Shown in pieces: positions 33,441-43,026 of a stretch of 64,000 nt of DNA. A program made the position numbers and the translations under genes. Each line of letters begins with the position of its first letter. The stretch's first letter is position 1. This DNA comes from an uncultured Mycoplasmatota bacterium (GTDB taxonomy: Bacteria; Bacillota_I; Bacilli_A; Izemoplasmatales; Izemoplasmataceae): assembly GCA_913057225.1 (NCBI GenBank), contig CAJXNT010000004.1, positions 1 through 64,000 of the forward strand, given 5' to 3'. The notes beneath the pieces are model-generated. The model made no database searches. It saw only the letters and a program-made list of their open reading frames with translations, and had not been told where the DNA came from.

Positions 33441-33914
33441 AATTTGCTCTCCATGGTTGTGACCCGTATCGATGAATCCGTAACGGACGTAAAATTCATA
33501 AGGCATGGGGTGGATTCGCACACATGACGTGAACAACGTTTTATATCCCATCGCTTTCAGTTCAATCACCAATTGATCTATGATCTTCTCGCCATATCCT
33601 TTTCCTTGATAGGCTTTTCCCACCATCAATCGCCACAATTCACACGTCGGTGTTTCTTTTTCATCAATCAGCGTAAATGGATAGTCTGCCTCTTTGACGG
33701 ATTCATCAAATTGTAAGTCCACCATTAAAAATCCGATCATCGTATCGCCATCAAAAATCACTCTCGGCCAGGCCTTGTCGTAATTCACATACGCTTCAGC
33801 GAGGGAAACGATGTTATTGGCCACCGCTTTTTGATGAGACTCAGGCAGACTTTTTGAGAGCTCTGATAATTCTTTTAAATGATTATGTTGGACCGGTTTC
33901 AATTGAATATTCAT
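33423..33914 (-). CDS. GNAT-family N-acetyltransferase
   Basis: 163 residues. The acetyl-CoA pyrophosphate loop is VGKAYQGKGYGEKII (Q-x-x-G-x-G-x). The N-terminal and central strands fit the GNAT fold, with a C-terminal YVRYGFIDTG that often ends the catalytic half. The acceptor is unknown; a spermidine- or small-amine-type target is possible. It lies 9 nt after the UbiA prenyltransferase gene on the same strand and is probably co-transcribed with it. Confidence 0.86.
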   Translation of the reverse strand: MNIQLKPVQHNHLKELSELSKSLPESHQKAVANNIVSLAEAYVNYDKAWPRVIFDGDTMIGFLMVDLQFDESVKEADYPFTLIDEKETPTCELWRLMVGKAYQGKGYGEKIIDQLVIELKAMGYKTLFTSCVRIHPMPYEFYVRYGFIDTGHNHGEQILKMPL

Positions 33915-33923
33915 ACATACATA

Positions 33924-34817
33924 TTACAACCAGACCAGCGCCGTGGCCAACACTAACAGCGTGTTGGTAAAAATCGAAAGTCCGGTTAAAATGACCATTT
34001 CTTTACTGCCTGGCACGGTCACCATGCCCACCGTCAAAATGGTAAGGCCTGTAAATAAGAGGCCAAACAATCCATACATGATGAGTGATGTGACGCTTCC
34101 GTTAAAGCCAAGGAGTGCCGATAATCCCGTAAAACTTACCGCAAACAAGGCCAACATCAAACGCTGCGCGTTGACATTGCCAAAAAGGACCGCACTTGTA
34201 CGCTTTTGACTTTTGATGTCCGAGGGGGCATCGGGCAAAGCGGTGCCAATGGCCATCGCCAATTGGCTCGGAAGTAAGACGAGCACAATCGCCCATGGAA
34301 TGATCGATAACGCGCCGCCTTGGGCGGTAAAAGCAATGACCGGTAAGACCACCCCGACCCCCAGCATCTGAAGGGTTTCGCCAAACCCGCGGTAAGAAAG
34401 TCGGATGGGATAAAAACTATACGCATGCAGTAAGACAAGCCCGATAATTGCAAAAACAACGGGCCAAACACTGCCCGCCATGATGCTGATGAATCCAGAG
34501 AGTAAGAGCGTCGCAAAGGCCATGAAGATGGCCCCTTGAAGTAAACTCGCCCGACCTAAATCGCCTTCCACTAAAACCCGTGAGCCGCCGGTAAAGGGCG
34601 TAAAGGTCATGTTGTGTTGATCGGTTTCATAATCCGCATAATCATTGGCATACACAATATAAAAATGCAGGGTCAGCCCTAAGAAAAACAACAACGAAAA
34701 AATAAACCAAGAAAAGGTTCCACTGATGGTTTGATAGAGCATTTGGCCCAATAATAAACTGGGGAAAATAAAGGTTTGTGCTGGCAACCTGGAGGCTTTC
34801 ACCCACGCTTTAAACAT
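33924..34817 (-). CDS. UbiA-superfamily prenyltransferase (MenA-like)
   Basis: 297 residues, eight or nine transmembrane helices. The first Asp-rich motif NDYADYETDQHN (N-D-x-x-D-x-x-x-D) binds Mg-diphosphate; SYRGFGETLQMLGVG and ALPDAPSDIKSQKRTSAV form the second Asp motif region. The family attaches prenyl chains to aromatic acceptors; 1,4-dihydroxy-2-naphthoate (menaquinone) is the commonest substrate in Bacillota. No other men genes are in the window. ATG 34817 follows AAGGAG. Confidence 0.83.
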   Translation of the reverse strand: MFKAWVKASRLPAQTFIFPSLLLGQMLYQTISGTFSWFIFSLLFFLGLTLHFYIVYANDYADYETDQHNMTFTPFTGGSRVLVEGDLGRASLLQGAIFMAFATLLLSGFISIMAGSVWPVVFAIIGLVLLHAYSFYPIRLSYRGFGETLQMLGVGVVLPVIAFTAQGGALSIIPWAIVLVLLPSQLAMAIGTALPDAPSDIKSQKRTSAVLFGNVNAQRLMLALFAVSFTGLSALLGFNGSVTSLIMYGLFGLLFTGLTILTVGMVTVPGSKEMVILTGLSIFTNTLLVLATALVWL

Positions 34818-34855
34818 AAACACTCCTTCGACGGTTTGAGTTTATTAAACCATAG

Positions 34856-34879
34856 ATATCCAACGGTTTCGTTGGATAT
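34856..34879. promoter_or_regulatory. Palindrome between the divergent prenyltransferase and his operon
   Basis: ATATCCAAC-GGTTTC-GTTGGATAT is a 9-bp inverted repeat without a T-run. It may be an operator, or a hairpin in the leader of the minus-strand transcript. Confidence 0.4.
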
Positions 34880-34915
34880 ACTTTGTCATGCGAATGAATT
34901 TTTTCAACATTCGTC

Positions 34916-34945
34916 TTGCGCCATTTAAAAAGGCTGTGCTATACT
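34916..34945 (+). promoter_or_regulatory. Promoter of the histidine operon
   Basis: TTGCGC (34916-34921), 18-nt spacer ending in TG-C, and TATACT (34940-34945). Transcription would start about 15 nt before the leader-peptide start codon. Confidence 0.75.
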
Positions 34946-34966
34946 AGCCGCAATCGAGGTATTCTT

Positions 34967-35005
34967 ATGACATTTACGACCCTTCTGCATCACCACTATA
35001 CCTAG
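34967..35005 (+). CDS. hisL: His leader peptide (three consecutive His codons)
   Basis: ATG 34967 follows GAGG (34956-34959) by 7 nt. The peptide is MTFTTLLHHHYT, ending at TAG 35003-35005. The run CAT-CAC-CAC matches the logic of enterobacterial hisL: a ribosome short of charged tRNA-His stalls there and changes folding of the RNA ahead of the structural genes. A pause-type hairpin (35011-35035: GGTTTGCA/TGCAAGCC) and a terminator (35085-35115) follow. I see no T-box motif. Confidence 0.85.
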   Translation: MTFTTLLHHHYT

Positions 35006-35084
35006 AATCGGTTTGCACATTCAGATGCAAGCCTTTATCAACGTGGTAGGTGGTCTTGTATCTCATTCATGGTCTGTCATTGCT

Positions 35085-35115
35085 AGCCAGAGGTCCTAAG
35101 ACCCTGGCTTTTTTT
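35085..35115 (+). terminator. Histidine operon attenuator terminator
   Basis: AGCCAG-(A)-GGTC pairs with GACC-CTGGCT around a CTAA loop, followed by seven T. GGTCTT at 35052-35057 can alternatively pair with AAGACC at 35098-35103 and so break this terminator, the expected antiterminator form. Confidence 0.82.
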
Positions 35116-35139
35116 AATTTTTTGAAAGGTGTGACACAT

Positions 35140-36039
35140 ATGGCGCAGTGGTTCAACCAACAAGCCGCCCAATCGGCGGCGTTCAAACAACTTCTCAAGA
35201 TCGCGGACGAACAAGGATTCACGCTCATCGATCCCCCGATGTTTATTGATTACGATGATTTTAGGCGCGATCAACCCGATCAAAGCCCGGAAGCGTGGAT
35301 TAAAGTGACCAATCCGCAAGGCCGTCTGCTGGTATTGAGACCCGATTTGACCACGTCGGTGATGGATAAACTGCAGTGGAAAGCAACCGACGGGCCTTTG
35401 AAAGTCTGTTACTATGCTTCCACGTTTGCCCGCACCGATGATTGGTTCCAGGCAACCAAAGAATTCGGCTTTGAATTTTTCAATGCCCCCGTGACCGAAG
35501 GCGAAACCCTCATGCAAACCACCCTCACCCACCTCATCACCACGTTTAAACTGAATCTAATGGTGGAATGTTCCCACAAAGATGTGTTTGGCATCTTGAT
35601 GGAACAATTGCAGGTTCCAAGCCCTGAAATCCCCCAATTTAAATCGTGGTTTCACACCAAGTCACTGGATGCAATTAAGGCTTGGATGGCGTCCCATGGT
35701 ACGGACGATGCCTTAAAGGAATTCATCGAATTATTGTTTACAAAAGCCCTTGGGTTTGACGCGTTAAAAGAGACGTTAAAAGCGTATAAACTGGACGGAG
35801 CGTTTGCCTCGGTGATGGAGGCCATTGAGCCGTTTACCTCTTTACCCCTTGCTGAGGTGGTGGTGGATTTTACCCTTATGAGCGATTGGACATATTACAG
35901 CGGTCTCATTTTTCAAGCCATCAGTGAACGGTTAGCAAGTCCCTTGATTCGGGGCGGCCGATACCATGTGGCGAGCTTAGAAGGCGAAGCCATTGGGTGT
36001 TCAATGACACTGGATGATCTATTGGAGGTGACGTCATGA
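35140..36039 (+). CDS. hisZ: ATP phosphoribosyltransferase regulatory subunit
   Basis: 299 residues, class II histidyl-tRNA-synthetase-like fold without tRNA ligase function. Motif 2-like region LVLRPDLTTSVMDKLQW and the C-terminal SPLIRGGRYHVASLEGEAIGCSMTLDDLL are typical. It pairs with the short-form HisG that follows, forming the hetero-octameric first enzyme of histidine synthesis and carrying the feedback site. Start at ATG 35140 after AAAGGTGTG; a longer frame from 35050 would run through the attenuator and is rejected. Overlaps hisG by 4 nt. Confidence 0.9.
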   Translation: MAQWFNQQAAQSAAFKQLLKIADEQGFTLIDPPMFIDYDDFRRDQPDQSPEAWIKVTNPQGRLLVLRPDLTTSVMDKLQWKATDGPLKVCYYASTFARTDDWFQATKEFGFEFFNAPVTEGETLMQTTLTHLITTFKLNLMVECSHKDVFGILMEQLQVPSPEIPQFKSWFHTKSLDAIKAWMASHGTDDALKEFIELLFTKALGFDALKETLKAYKLDGAFASVMEAIEPFTSLPLAEVVVDFTLMSDWTYYSGLIFQAISERLASPLIRGGRYHVASLEGEAIGCSMTLDDLLEVTS

Positions 36040-36638
36040 CACTCACCGTCGCCCTGCCCAAAGGAAGACTCGGGAAAACGTCATGGGAATACTTGTTTGA
36101 TCCCATGCCTTACCCGTTTGATGACCGCAAATTAACCTTTGAAAATGATGCCTACAAAGTCTTATGGGTGAAACCGAGTGATGTGCTCACGTACGTGGAA
36201 GCGGGGATTGCCGATTGTGGCATCACTGGCCTCGACACACTCAACGAATTGAATCCTCAGGTATACCGGATTAAAGCGCTCCCTTACGGCATGTGTCAAC
36301 TCGTGGTCGCAGGCCCAAAAAAAGTAAGTGAGTCTGCCGGGGCGACGCTGAAAGTGGCCACGAAGTATCCCAATTTAGCGCGGAAATACTTCAAGGAAAA
36401 CGGCCAAAAAATTCAATTAATCCCGCTTCAAGGATCGGTTGAATTGGCTCCAATTGTGGGCCTCAGTGATGTCATTGTGGACATTGTTGAGACCGGAAGT
36501 ACCTTAAAGGCGAACGATTTAGAAGTAAAAAAAACCATCATGACCTCTCATGCTATGATGGTCGCCAATCCCGCGAAGCACCGCTTAAAATTCAATGAAA
36601 TTCAAACGCTACTTGAAAACATACGGAAGGAGCCATGA
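36036..36638 (+). CDS. hisG: ATP phosphoribosyltransferase, short form
   Basis: 200 residues, the short HisG that needs HisZ. VALPKGRLGK at the N-terminus, the GITGLDTLNE loop and DVIVDIVETGSTLKANDL (phosphoribosyl-diphosphate binding E-T-G-x-T-L) are clear. It joins ATP and PRPP in step 1. ATGA overlaps at both ends with hisZ and hisD indicate coupled translation. Confidence 0.95.
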   Translation: MTLTVALPKGRLGKTSWEYLFDPMPYPFDDRKLTFENDAYKVLWVKPSDVLTYVEAGIADCGITGLDTLNELNPQVYRIKALPYGMCQLVVAGPKKVSESAGATLKVATKYPNLARKYFKENGQKIQLIPLQGSVELAPIVGLSDVIVDIVETGSTLKANDLEVKKTIMTSHAMMVANPAKHRLKFNEIQTLLENIRKEP

Positions 36639-37915
36639 TGTTAAATCGACTCAATAAAGACACCGTGGAATCGTTCTTAAAAAAGCGAAAAGCCAAGCGT
36701 TTTACGCTTAATGACCCCGTATTAGAATCGGTCCAATCCATCATTGCCTCAGTGGCCGAGCGTGGCGATGCGGCGTTAAAAGAATGGACACTCAAACTCG
36801 ATGGGGTGAACCTGGAGTCTTTTCGGGTGGATCCTTCGGCATTAAAAGCAGCCTATGCCCAATTGGATGCATCTTTAAAAAACGCGCTTCAAAGGGCAAA
36901 AACATCAATTGAAGCGTATCATCAAAAACAAGCGTATGCCCCGCTGGTCGACATTCAAGAAACCTTTGAGCGTACGCAGAAAATCACCCCCATTGAAACG
37001 GTGGGCATCTACATTCCCGGAGGAACCGCTCGGTATCCATCCAGTGTCTTGATGAATGCCATCCCAGCCCAAGTGGCGGGGGTCAAACGCATTGTGATGG
37101 TCACCCCACCTCACCCGGAAGGCATCGATCCATCGGTGCTAGCCGCAGCCTATTTATGCGGCGTGACGGAAGTCTATCAAATCGGAGGGGCCCAAGCCAT
37201 TGCGGCGCTTGCGTTGGGAACATCCAGCATTCCTTCTGTGGATAAAATTGTGGGGCCTGGAAACATCTATGTGGCCACGGCCAAACAACAGCTGTCAGCG
37301 GTGGTCGGCATTGATCACTTTGCGGGGCCTTCGGAAGTTTTAATCATCGCCGATGATTCCGTGGATCCACGGTGGATCGCGGCCGATCTCATGGCCCAAG
37401 CGGAGCATGATCCAAAGGCCCAAGCCATCGTCATCAGTGAAGATGAAAAGGTCTTAGACGCCGTGGATCAAGCGCTTCAAACTGAAATCGATCAGCGGCA
37501 ACGTTCAACCATCATTAAAGCATCTCTGAGAGACTTTGGCGCTGCCATTCATCTCGAGGGCAATGCGATGGCGGATGTCATCAATCAAATTGCGCCCGAG
37601 CATTTAGAGATTTGTACGAAAGATCCTAAATCGTATCTTCCTCTCATTAAAAATGCGGGGTCGATCTTCGTTGGACCTTACACCCCAGAAGCCATTGGTG
37701 ATTACATGGCGGGGCCGAATCATACATTGCCTACCTCAGGAACCGCCCGCTATGCCTCAGGGCTTTCCACCTATGATTTTTTAAAACGTACCTCCATTGT
37801 TACGTTTAAAAAGGAAGCATTTGAAACGGTCTATGACGATGTGGTTCGCATCGCCGATCAAGAACAATTGGACGCACATGCCTACAGCATGCGCATCCGA
37901 AAGGAATCCTTATGA
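36635..37915 (+). CDS. hisD: Histidinol dehydrogenase
   Basis: 426 residues. [22 protein letters not shown], the NAD/zinc region [45 protein letters not shown], and the C-terminal [15 protein letters not shown] with catalytic and zinc His. It oxidises L-histidinol to histidine in two steps. Start is ATG 36635 (overlapping the hisG stop) or the adjacent ATG 36638. Confidence 0.96.
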   Translation: MMLNRLNKDTVESFLKKRKAKRFTLNDPVLESVQSIIASVAERGDAALKEWTLKLDGVNLESFRVDPSALKAAYAQLDASLKNALQRAKTSIEAYHQKQAYAPLVDIQETFERTQKITPIETVGIYIPGGTARYPSSVLMNAIPAQVAGVKRIVMVTPPHPEGIDPSVLAAAYLCGVTEVYQIGGAQAIAALALGTSSIPSVDKIVGPGNIYVATAKQQLSAVVGIDHFAGPSEVLIIADDSVDPRWIAADLMAQAEHDPKAQAIVISEDEKVLDAVDQALQTEIDQRQRSTIIKASLRDFGAAIHLEGNAMADVINQIAPEHLEICTKDPKSYLPLIKNAGSIFVGPYTPEAIGDYMAGPNHTLPTSGTARYASGLSTYDFLKRTSIVTFKKEAFETVYDDVVRIADQEQLDAHAYSMRIRKESL

Positions 37916-38943
37916 ACGTTTTGAAAGAAAGTTTGTCCCATCTCAAACCGTACGCCACCCTCAAACGAAATGAAGGCATTAAGCTGGATTCGAATGAAGG
38001 CGAAAATTATCTCCTCCAAGAAGGGATTCATCTAGACCTTCCGTTTGAACGGTACCCAGAAAATCACGCCGAGACGCTCAAGGCGGCGATCGCAAAAACG
38101 CTCGGGGTCGATCCCGCACAGCTCCTCACCGGCAATGGGTCTTCCGAGATTTTAGAATGGGTCATCAAAAGTGTGATCGGACCGGGAGAAACCATTCTCA
38201 CGGTCGAGCCCACCTTTGTCATGTACAAGTTTTATGCGACCATTCATGCGTGTGACTATCAGGCCATTCCTTTGAATGATGATTTCAGTTTTCCTGAAGA
38301 GGCCTTTTTAAAGGCCATCGACGCTTTGAGCCCCAAGCTCATCATCCTCTGCTCTCCCAACAATCCCACCGGGGGTTTGATTGACCCAGATCTCATCAGA
38401 ACCATCCTCCAAAAAGCGCCGGGTCTGGTGGTTTTGGATGAAGCTTACATTGAATTTGCGACCACCCAACCGACGTTCATTCATGACGTTAAAGACTATC
38501 CAAACTTGCTTGTGACACGGACCTTTTCAAAAGCCTACGGCCTCGCCTCCATTCGGCTCGGGTATGCGGTGGGATCACGTGAACTCATCGAGCCTTTGAC
38601 CCGGACAAAAACGCCATACAACGTGAATGCCTTGAGCCAAGCGATTGGCGTCAAAGCGATTCAAAAACAGCCGCACGTAAAGACTTACATAAAGTCGGTG
38701 ATCGATCGCCGTGATGCGTTAAAAAAAGACCTTGAAGCCTATGGCTATCACGTTTATCCAAGCGCCGCAAATTTCTTATTCATGCGATCACCCTACGAAG
38801 GATTCATCGATGATGTGCGCGCCCGCGGCATTTTAATCAGACCCTTCCCATTGGATGAAATGTATGTGCGGATATCCATCGGATCGGAATCAGACATCGC
38901 CGCGTTTAAAGACGCTCTCAAGGAGATTAATCATGATCTATAA
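37912..38943 (+). CDS. hisC: Histidinol-phosphate aminotransferase
   Basis: 343 residues, PLP fold type I. N-terminal KLDSNEGENYL, GNGSSEILEWVIKS, LCSPNNPTGG, VVLDEAYIEF and the PLP Lys in TRTFSKAYGLASIRLGY are all present. It transaminates imidazole-acetol phosphate. Since the downstream aromatic operon has no aminotransferase, HisC may also act on prephenate-derived ketoacids, as in Bacillus subtilis (inference). Overlaps hisD by 4 nt and hisB by 11 nt. Confidence 0.94.
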   Translation: MNVLKESLSHLKPYATLKRNEGIKLDSNEGENYLLQEGIHLDLPFERYPENHAETLKAAIAKTLGVDPAQLLTGNGSSEILEWVIKSVIGPGETILTVEPTFVMYKFYATIHACDYQAIPLNDDFSFPEEAFLKAIDALSPKLIILCSPNNPTGGLIDPDLIRTILQKAPGLVVLDEAYIEFATTQPTFIHDVKDYPNLLVTRTFSKAYGLASIRLGYAVGSRELIEPLTRTKTPYNVNALSQAIGVKAIQKQPHVKTYIKSVIDRRDALKKDLEAYGYHVYPSAANFLFMRSPYEGFIDDVRARGILIRPFPLDEMYVRISIGSESDIAAFKDALKEINHDL

Positions 38944-39508
38944 AAAAGAACGCACCACGAAAGAAACAACCGTGAAAGCCGAACTTTCGACGGAGAAAGG
39001 GGCCCCAATTCACATTGATACAGGCCTTGGCTTTTTCGATCACATGCTCGAGCTGATGGCGTTTCATGCGAACATTGGCCTCACCTTAAACGTTCAAGGG
39101 GATTTGCATGTGGATGACCATCATACGGTGGAAGATGCCGGCATTGTCATCGGCCAATTGATCGCCGAATGGACCGCCGATAAAAAAGGCTTGGCCCGGT
39201 ATGGCGAAAGCACCGTGCCCATGGATGAAAGCTTATCCCGCGTGGTCATCGATTTATCCAACCGACCCTTTTTGGTGTTTAAAGCGTCGTTTAACCGCGC
39301 CAGTTTTGGCCAGTTCGCGCTGGAAAACATTCGTGAATTTTTCACCGCCCTATCGATGGCAGCCAAACTGACGCTACACATTGAAAACTTTTACGGCGAA
39401 AACACCCATCATCAAGTAGAATCCATCTTTAAAGCGTTTGGCCGAAGTTTAAACGCGGCCACCCAAAAAACGGGCGATGTTCTTCCCAGCACCAAAGGTG
39501 TATTATGA
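38933..39508 (+). CDS. hisB: Imidazoleglycerol-phosphate dehydratase
   Basis: 191 residues, monofunctional HisB. The two manganese motifs are FDHMLELMAFHA...DDHHTVEDAG and the second repeat LHIENFYGENTHHQVESIFKAFGRSL. The start is ATG 38933 after AAGGAG, inside the end of hisC. No fused phosphatase; that function is supplied by hisK at the end of the operon. Confidence 0.95.
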   Translation: MIYKKERTTKETTVKAELSTEKGAPIHIDTGLGFFDHMLELMAFHANIGLTLNVQGDLHVDDHHTVEDAGIVIGQLIAEWTADKKGLARYGESTVPMDESLSRVVIDLSNRPFLVFKASFNRASFGQFALENIREFFTALSMAAKLTLHIENFYGENTHHQVESIFKAFGRSLNAATQKTGDVLPSTKGVL

Positions 39509-40143
39509 CGCACGTCATCATAGATTATGACGTCGGCAATATCGCCAGCTTACAAATGGGCTTTGAACGGGCGGGCTTAAATACCACCTTAACCGCCGAT
39601 CCAAACATCATCGCAAACGCCACGTCCCTCATCTTACCGGGGGTCGGGGCCTTTCAACCGGCGATGGCCTCTTTGAAAGAGCGAGGATTGATTGAACTCA
39701 TCCACGCGCATGTGAGTCAGGGAAAACCGCTTCTGGGGATTTGTCTCGGGATGCAGTTATTGTTTGAAGAAGGGCATGAATTTGGCGTGCATAAAGGCCT
39801 TGGCTTGATCCCAGGGAGCGTCTTGCCCATCAGGGATGCGGAGAAACTCCCACACATGGGCTGGAACGATCTATCCTTGATGCAAGACCATCCCGTGATG
39901 GCCGGCATCAAGACGGGCAGTTACGTCTATTTTGTCCATAGTTTTTACGCATCTACCACCCCAAGCGTCCAGGTGGCCACCACCGACTATGGCGTGACCA
40001 TTCCTGCGATCGTTCAAAATAACACGGTCATTGGCATGCAGTTTCACCCCGAAAAAAGTGCGAAGGTGGGCGAACAATTACTCAAAAATTATGGGAGGTG
40101 GGTCGATGAACGTTTTACCGTCGATGGATCTTTACAGTCATAA
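39505..40143 (+). CDS. hisH: Imidazole glycerol phosphate synthase, glutaminase subunit
   Basis: 212 residues, class I glutamine amidotransferase. DYDVGNIASLQ at the N-terminus, the nucleophile elbow LLGICLGMQLLFE with catalytic Cys, and MQFHPEKSAKVGEQLL with the His-x-Glu of the triad. It feeds ammonia to HisF. Overlaps hisB by 4 nt and hisA by 38 nt. Confidence 0.95.
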   Translation: MTHVIIDYDVGNIASLQMGFERAGLNTTLTADPNIIANATSLILPGVGAFQPAMASLKERGLIELIHAHVSQGKPLLGICLGMQLLFEEGHEFGVHKGLGLIPGSVLPIRDAEKLPHMGWNDLSLMQDHPVMAGIKTGSYVYFVHSFYASTTPSVQVATTDYGVTIPAIVQNNTVIGMQFHPEKSAKVGEQLLKNYGRWVDERFTVDGSLQS

Positions 40144-40837
40144 AATCACGCGGCTCAAACAAGGAAATTTTGATCACGTCACGACGTATATGATGGATCC
40201 TGCAAAGACGTTAAAATCATTTGAAACCGCCGGCGCTTCCCTCGTCCATATCGTGGATTTAGAAGCCACCCATACCGGAAACAATGTCCACTTTGACTTC
40301 ATCCAAACGATGGCCCAAACCTTAACGCTTCCCATTCAAGTGGGGGGTGGCATTCGCTCGCTGGCCATGGCAGAAAAATATCTCGCCGCCGGCGTGAAAC
40401 GGATTGTGCTTGGTTCGTTAGCCATGAGCGATGAAACGGCGCTGGACATGCTTGTAAAAAAATATCCTGGCCAAATTGTGGTCGCCCTCGATGTCAAAGA
40501 TCAGATGGTGATGAGTCATGGCTGGTTGTCCGCTTCGGGTCACACCCTTGAAGCGGTGATTCAACGGTTAAATCCGCTTAAATCATTGCGCTATCTGATC
40601 ACCGACATCGCCACCGATGGCATGCTTAAAGGACCAAACTTAGAGCTTTATCGCACCGTAAAAAAGCTCACCAATGTGCCGATCATTGCCAGTGGCGGCA
40701 TCACCACCTGTGAAGACATCCAAGCCTTAACAGACTTAGGGGTTGAAGAGGCAGTCATTGGCAAAGCCATGTATGAAGATAAATTGCCTTTAAAGGAGGC
40801 ATTAAAATGCTCGCAAGACGCATCATCCCGTGTTTAG
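40106..40837 (+). CDS. hisA: ProFAR isomerase
   Basis: 243-residue beta/alpha barrel. N-terminal PSMDLYSHKITRLKQG (Asp in MDL is the catalytic base), VGGGIRS and ASGGITTCEDI phosphate loops, and DIATDGMLKG with the second catalytic Asp. Start at ATG 40106 after GGGAGGTG, inside the end of hisH. It overlaps hisF by 31 nt. Confidence 0.93.
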   Translation: MNVLPSMDLYSHKITRLKQGNFDHVTTYMMDPAKTLKSFETAGASLVHIVDLEATHTGNNVHFDFIQTMAQTLTLPIQVGGGIRSLAMAEKYLAAGVKRIVLGSLAMSDETALDMLVKKYPGQIVVALDVKDQMVMSHGWLSASGHTLEAVIQRLNPLKSLRYLITDIATDGMLKGPNLELYRTVKKLTNVPIIASGGITTCEDIQALTDLGVEEAVIGKAMYEDKLPLKEALKCSQDASSRV

Positions 40838-41568
40838 ATGTGGACGCAGGCCGGGTGGTCAAAGGCCAACGCTTTCAAGCCATCAAAGATGTCGCCGATC
40901 CGGCGACGCTGGCTAAGCGCTACGCGTTAGAAGGGGCCGATGAACTGGTCTTTTATGACATCACCGCGTCTTCGGACACACGGCCCATCGGCCATGCCTT
41001 TGTGAAGGCCGTGGCGCAAACCATCAACATCCCGTTTTGTGTGGGGGGTGGGATCACATCGGTCTCCGATATGGCCTTCATCTTAAACCAAGGGGCCGAC
41101 AAAATTTCCATCAATACGGCCGCGGTGCAAAACGAATCCTTGATTCGTGAGGGGGCATTAAAATTTGGCTCGCAGTGCATCGTCGTCTCCATCGATATTA
41201 AAAAGGTGGATGGCACCTACACCGTCTTTACCCATGGCGGGCGGACCAACACCCAGATGGATGCGATTCAGTGGGCCAAGCGCGCCGTTGAACTTGGGGC
41301 CGGTGAACTCGTATTAAATACGATGGATACCGACGGCGTGCAAGATGGTTATGACACCGAATTCATTCAGCGCATCACGAAAAGTGTCAACGTGCCCGTG
41401 ATCGCTTCCGGTGGGGCCGGCAGGCTTGAACATTTTGTGGATGCGGCCAAAGCCGGTGCCGATGGATTACTCGCGGCCAGTGTGTTTCACTTCCAAACTT
41501 TATCCATCGCCGACGTCAAAGACGCGCTTGAAAAAGCGCACATCCCAGTCAGAAAGGAATCCTTATGA
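40807..41568 (+). CDS. hisF: Imidazole glycerol phosphate synthase, cyclase subunit
   Basis: 253-residue barrel homologous to HisA. It begins [19 protein letters not shown] with the catalytic Asp, then [24 protein letters not shown] (second Asp) and [11 protein letters not shown]. It forms the complex with HisH that yields imidazole glycerol phosphate and AICAR. The ATG overlaps the end of hisA; 4-nt overlap with hisI. Confidence 0.96.
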   Translation: MLARRIIPCLDVDAGRVVKGQRFQAIKDVADPATLAKRYALEGADELVFYDITASSDTRPIGHAFVKAVAQTINIPFCVGGGITSVSDMAFILNQGADKISINTAAVQNESLIREGALKFGSQCIVVSIDIKKVDGTYTVFTHGGRTNTQMDAIQWAKRAVELGAGELVLNTMDTDGVQDGYDTEFIQRITKSVNVPVIASGGAGRLEHFVDAAKAGADGLLAASVFHFQTLSIADVKDALEKAHIPVRKESL

Positions 41569-42182
41569 CCTTTGATATTTCAGCACTTAAATTTAACGCC
41601 GATGGGCTCATTCCTGTCGTGGTTCAAGATGCCTCCACCCAAGAGGTCTTGATGCTGGCTTACATGAATGAGACGGCTTTAAAACAGACACTGGAGTCGC
41701 AAGAGGCCACCTATTATTCACGGTCGAGACAAACGCTATGGAAAAAAGGCGAAACCTCCGGTCACATTCAAACCGTGAAAGAACTTCGGTATGATTGTGA
41801 TGAAGACACCTTATTAATGAAGGTGGATCAACAAGGCGTCGCCTGTCACACCCTCCACAAAAGTTGTTTTTACCGGTCGTTTGAAGGCGACATCCCCGCC
41901 ACGGCTTCCGTGCTGGATGAAGTCTATGCGACCATCAAAGACCGCAAAGCACGTCCCAAAGAGGGGTCTTACACGACCTATTTATTCAACGAAGGCATCG
42001 ATAAAATTCTAAAAAAAGTGGGCGAAGAAAGCGCCGAAGTCATCATTGCGGCCAAAGGCGATAGCGAGGAAGACTTGATCAACGAAACCAGCGATCTTCT
42101 CTATCATTTGAGTGTCTTACTCAATGAGAAAAACATAAGCTTTGAATCGGTGTATCAATGTTTAAAAGACCGACAACACTAG
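41565..42182 (+). CDS. hisI: Bifunctional phosphoribosyl-AMP cyclohydrolase/phosphoribosyl-ATP pyrophosphatase
   Basis: 205 residues, fused HisI-HisE. The cyclohydrolase part (residues 1-~110) has [31 protein letters not shown] and [13 protein letters not shown]...ACHT. The pyrophosphatase part (~110-205) has [44 protein letters not shown]. Steps 2 and 3 of the pathway. The order of enzyme halves is the usual one. Confidence 0.96.
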   Translation: MTFDISALKFNADGLIPVVVQDASTQEVLMLAYMNETALKQTLESQEATYYSRSRQTLWKKGETSGHIQTVKELRYDCDEDTLLMKVDQQGVACHTLHKSCFYRSFEGDIPATASVLDEVYATIKDRKARPKEGSYTTYLFNEGIDKILKKVGEESAEVIIAAKGDSEEDLINETSDLLYHLSVLLNEKNISFESVYQCLKDRQH

Positions 42183-42191
42183 GAGGGTTCC

Positions 42192-43010
42192 ATGCGTGAA
42201 AGTCATTGTCACACCATCCATTCCCCCGATGCGTCCAAAGACGCCACGTTGGACGCTTACATCAAGACGGCAGAAAAACGTGGAATGACCCATCTCACCT
42301 TTACCGACCATGTCGATTATGAGGCTAAAGCGAAAATATTTGATCAAATCCCGGACTTTAGCGTGATCAAAGCATCTATTGATTCCCTGCAAAAAACCAC
42401 ATCCGTCAACTTGCAAATGGGCGTGGAACTGGGGTATCAGCCGCAGGTTTTAAACCGAATGAACGCGCTCGTAAACACCCATCCATTTGACCAAGTTATT
42501 TTATCCGTTCATTATGTCAAAGGCTTAGACCCTTACGATGGTTCTTTATTTGAAGGTCGGTCCAAAGAAGCGGCTTTAACGCTCTATTTTAAAGCCGTGT
42601 TAGAGGCGGTGGAGTCGTTTGATGATTTTCATATTCTCGCCCACATCGATTATGTCTTTCGCTATCTGGATGACGGCATCGATGATTTAGATCTCACGGC
42701 TTTGACGCCGTTATTAGACCCCATCTTTCAGACCCTCATTGAAAAAAACAAAGTCTTAGAGGTGAATACGGCGCCCTACCGGAAACCGTATGCTGTCAAA
42801 GAGCCAGTCTATGCGTTCATCGAACACTACTATGCTTCCGGGGGCCGCCTGATTTCTCTTGGCTCAGATGCGCATCATCCCCATGATTTGATGGCCGATT
42901 TTAAAGCGGCGGCCTTGAAGCTGAAAGCCATTGGGTTTGAAACGGTCACATCCATTGAAAACAAACGGCACATAGCAATGCCCCTGAGCCGTTTCATCGA
43001 TGACCGTTAA
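42192..43010 (+). CDS. hisK: Histidinol-phosphatase, PHP family
   Basis: 272 residues. PHP-domain metal ligands are visible in ESHCHTIHSPDA (H-x-H), LTFTDHVDY, the ELGYQ Glu, VHYVKG, HILAHIDYV and LGSDAHHPHDL. This family dephosphorylates histidinol phosphate in Bacillota, unlike the HAD-type HisB phosphatase. It completes the pathway as the last gene of the operon, 9 nt after hisI with AGGAGGG before the ATG. Confidence 0.92.
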   Translation: MRESHCHTIHSPDASKDATLDAYIKTAEKRGMTHLTFTDHVDYEAKAKIFDQIPDFSVIKASIDSLQKTTSVNLQMGVELGYQPQVLNRMNALVNTHPFDQVILSVHYVKGLDPYDGSLFEGRSKEAALTLYFKAVLEAVESFDDFHILAHIDYVFRYLDDGIDDLDLTALTPLLDPIFQTLIEKNKVLEVNTAPYRKPYAVKEPVYAFIEHYYASGGRLISLGSDAHHPHDLMADFKAAALKLKAIGFETVTSIENKRHIAMPLSRFIDDR

Positions 43011-43026
43011 AAAAATGCAAAAAGGA

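Noticed and set aside
35050-35140. N-terminal extension of hisZ
   Set aside because: It would be translated through the attenuator terminator and lacks a ribosome site; ATG 35140 has AAAGGTG and gives the family start.
34945-35140. T-box riboswitch before the his operon
   Set aside because: No AGGGTGGNACCGCG-like sequence or specifier stem; the leader peptide explains the region better.
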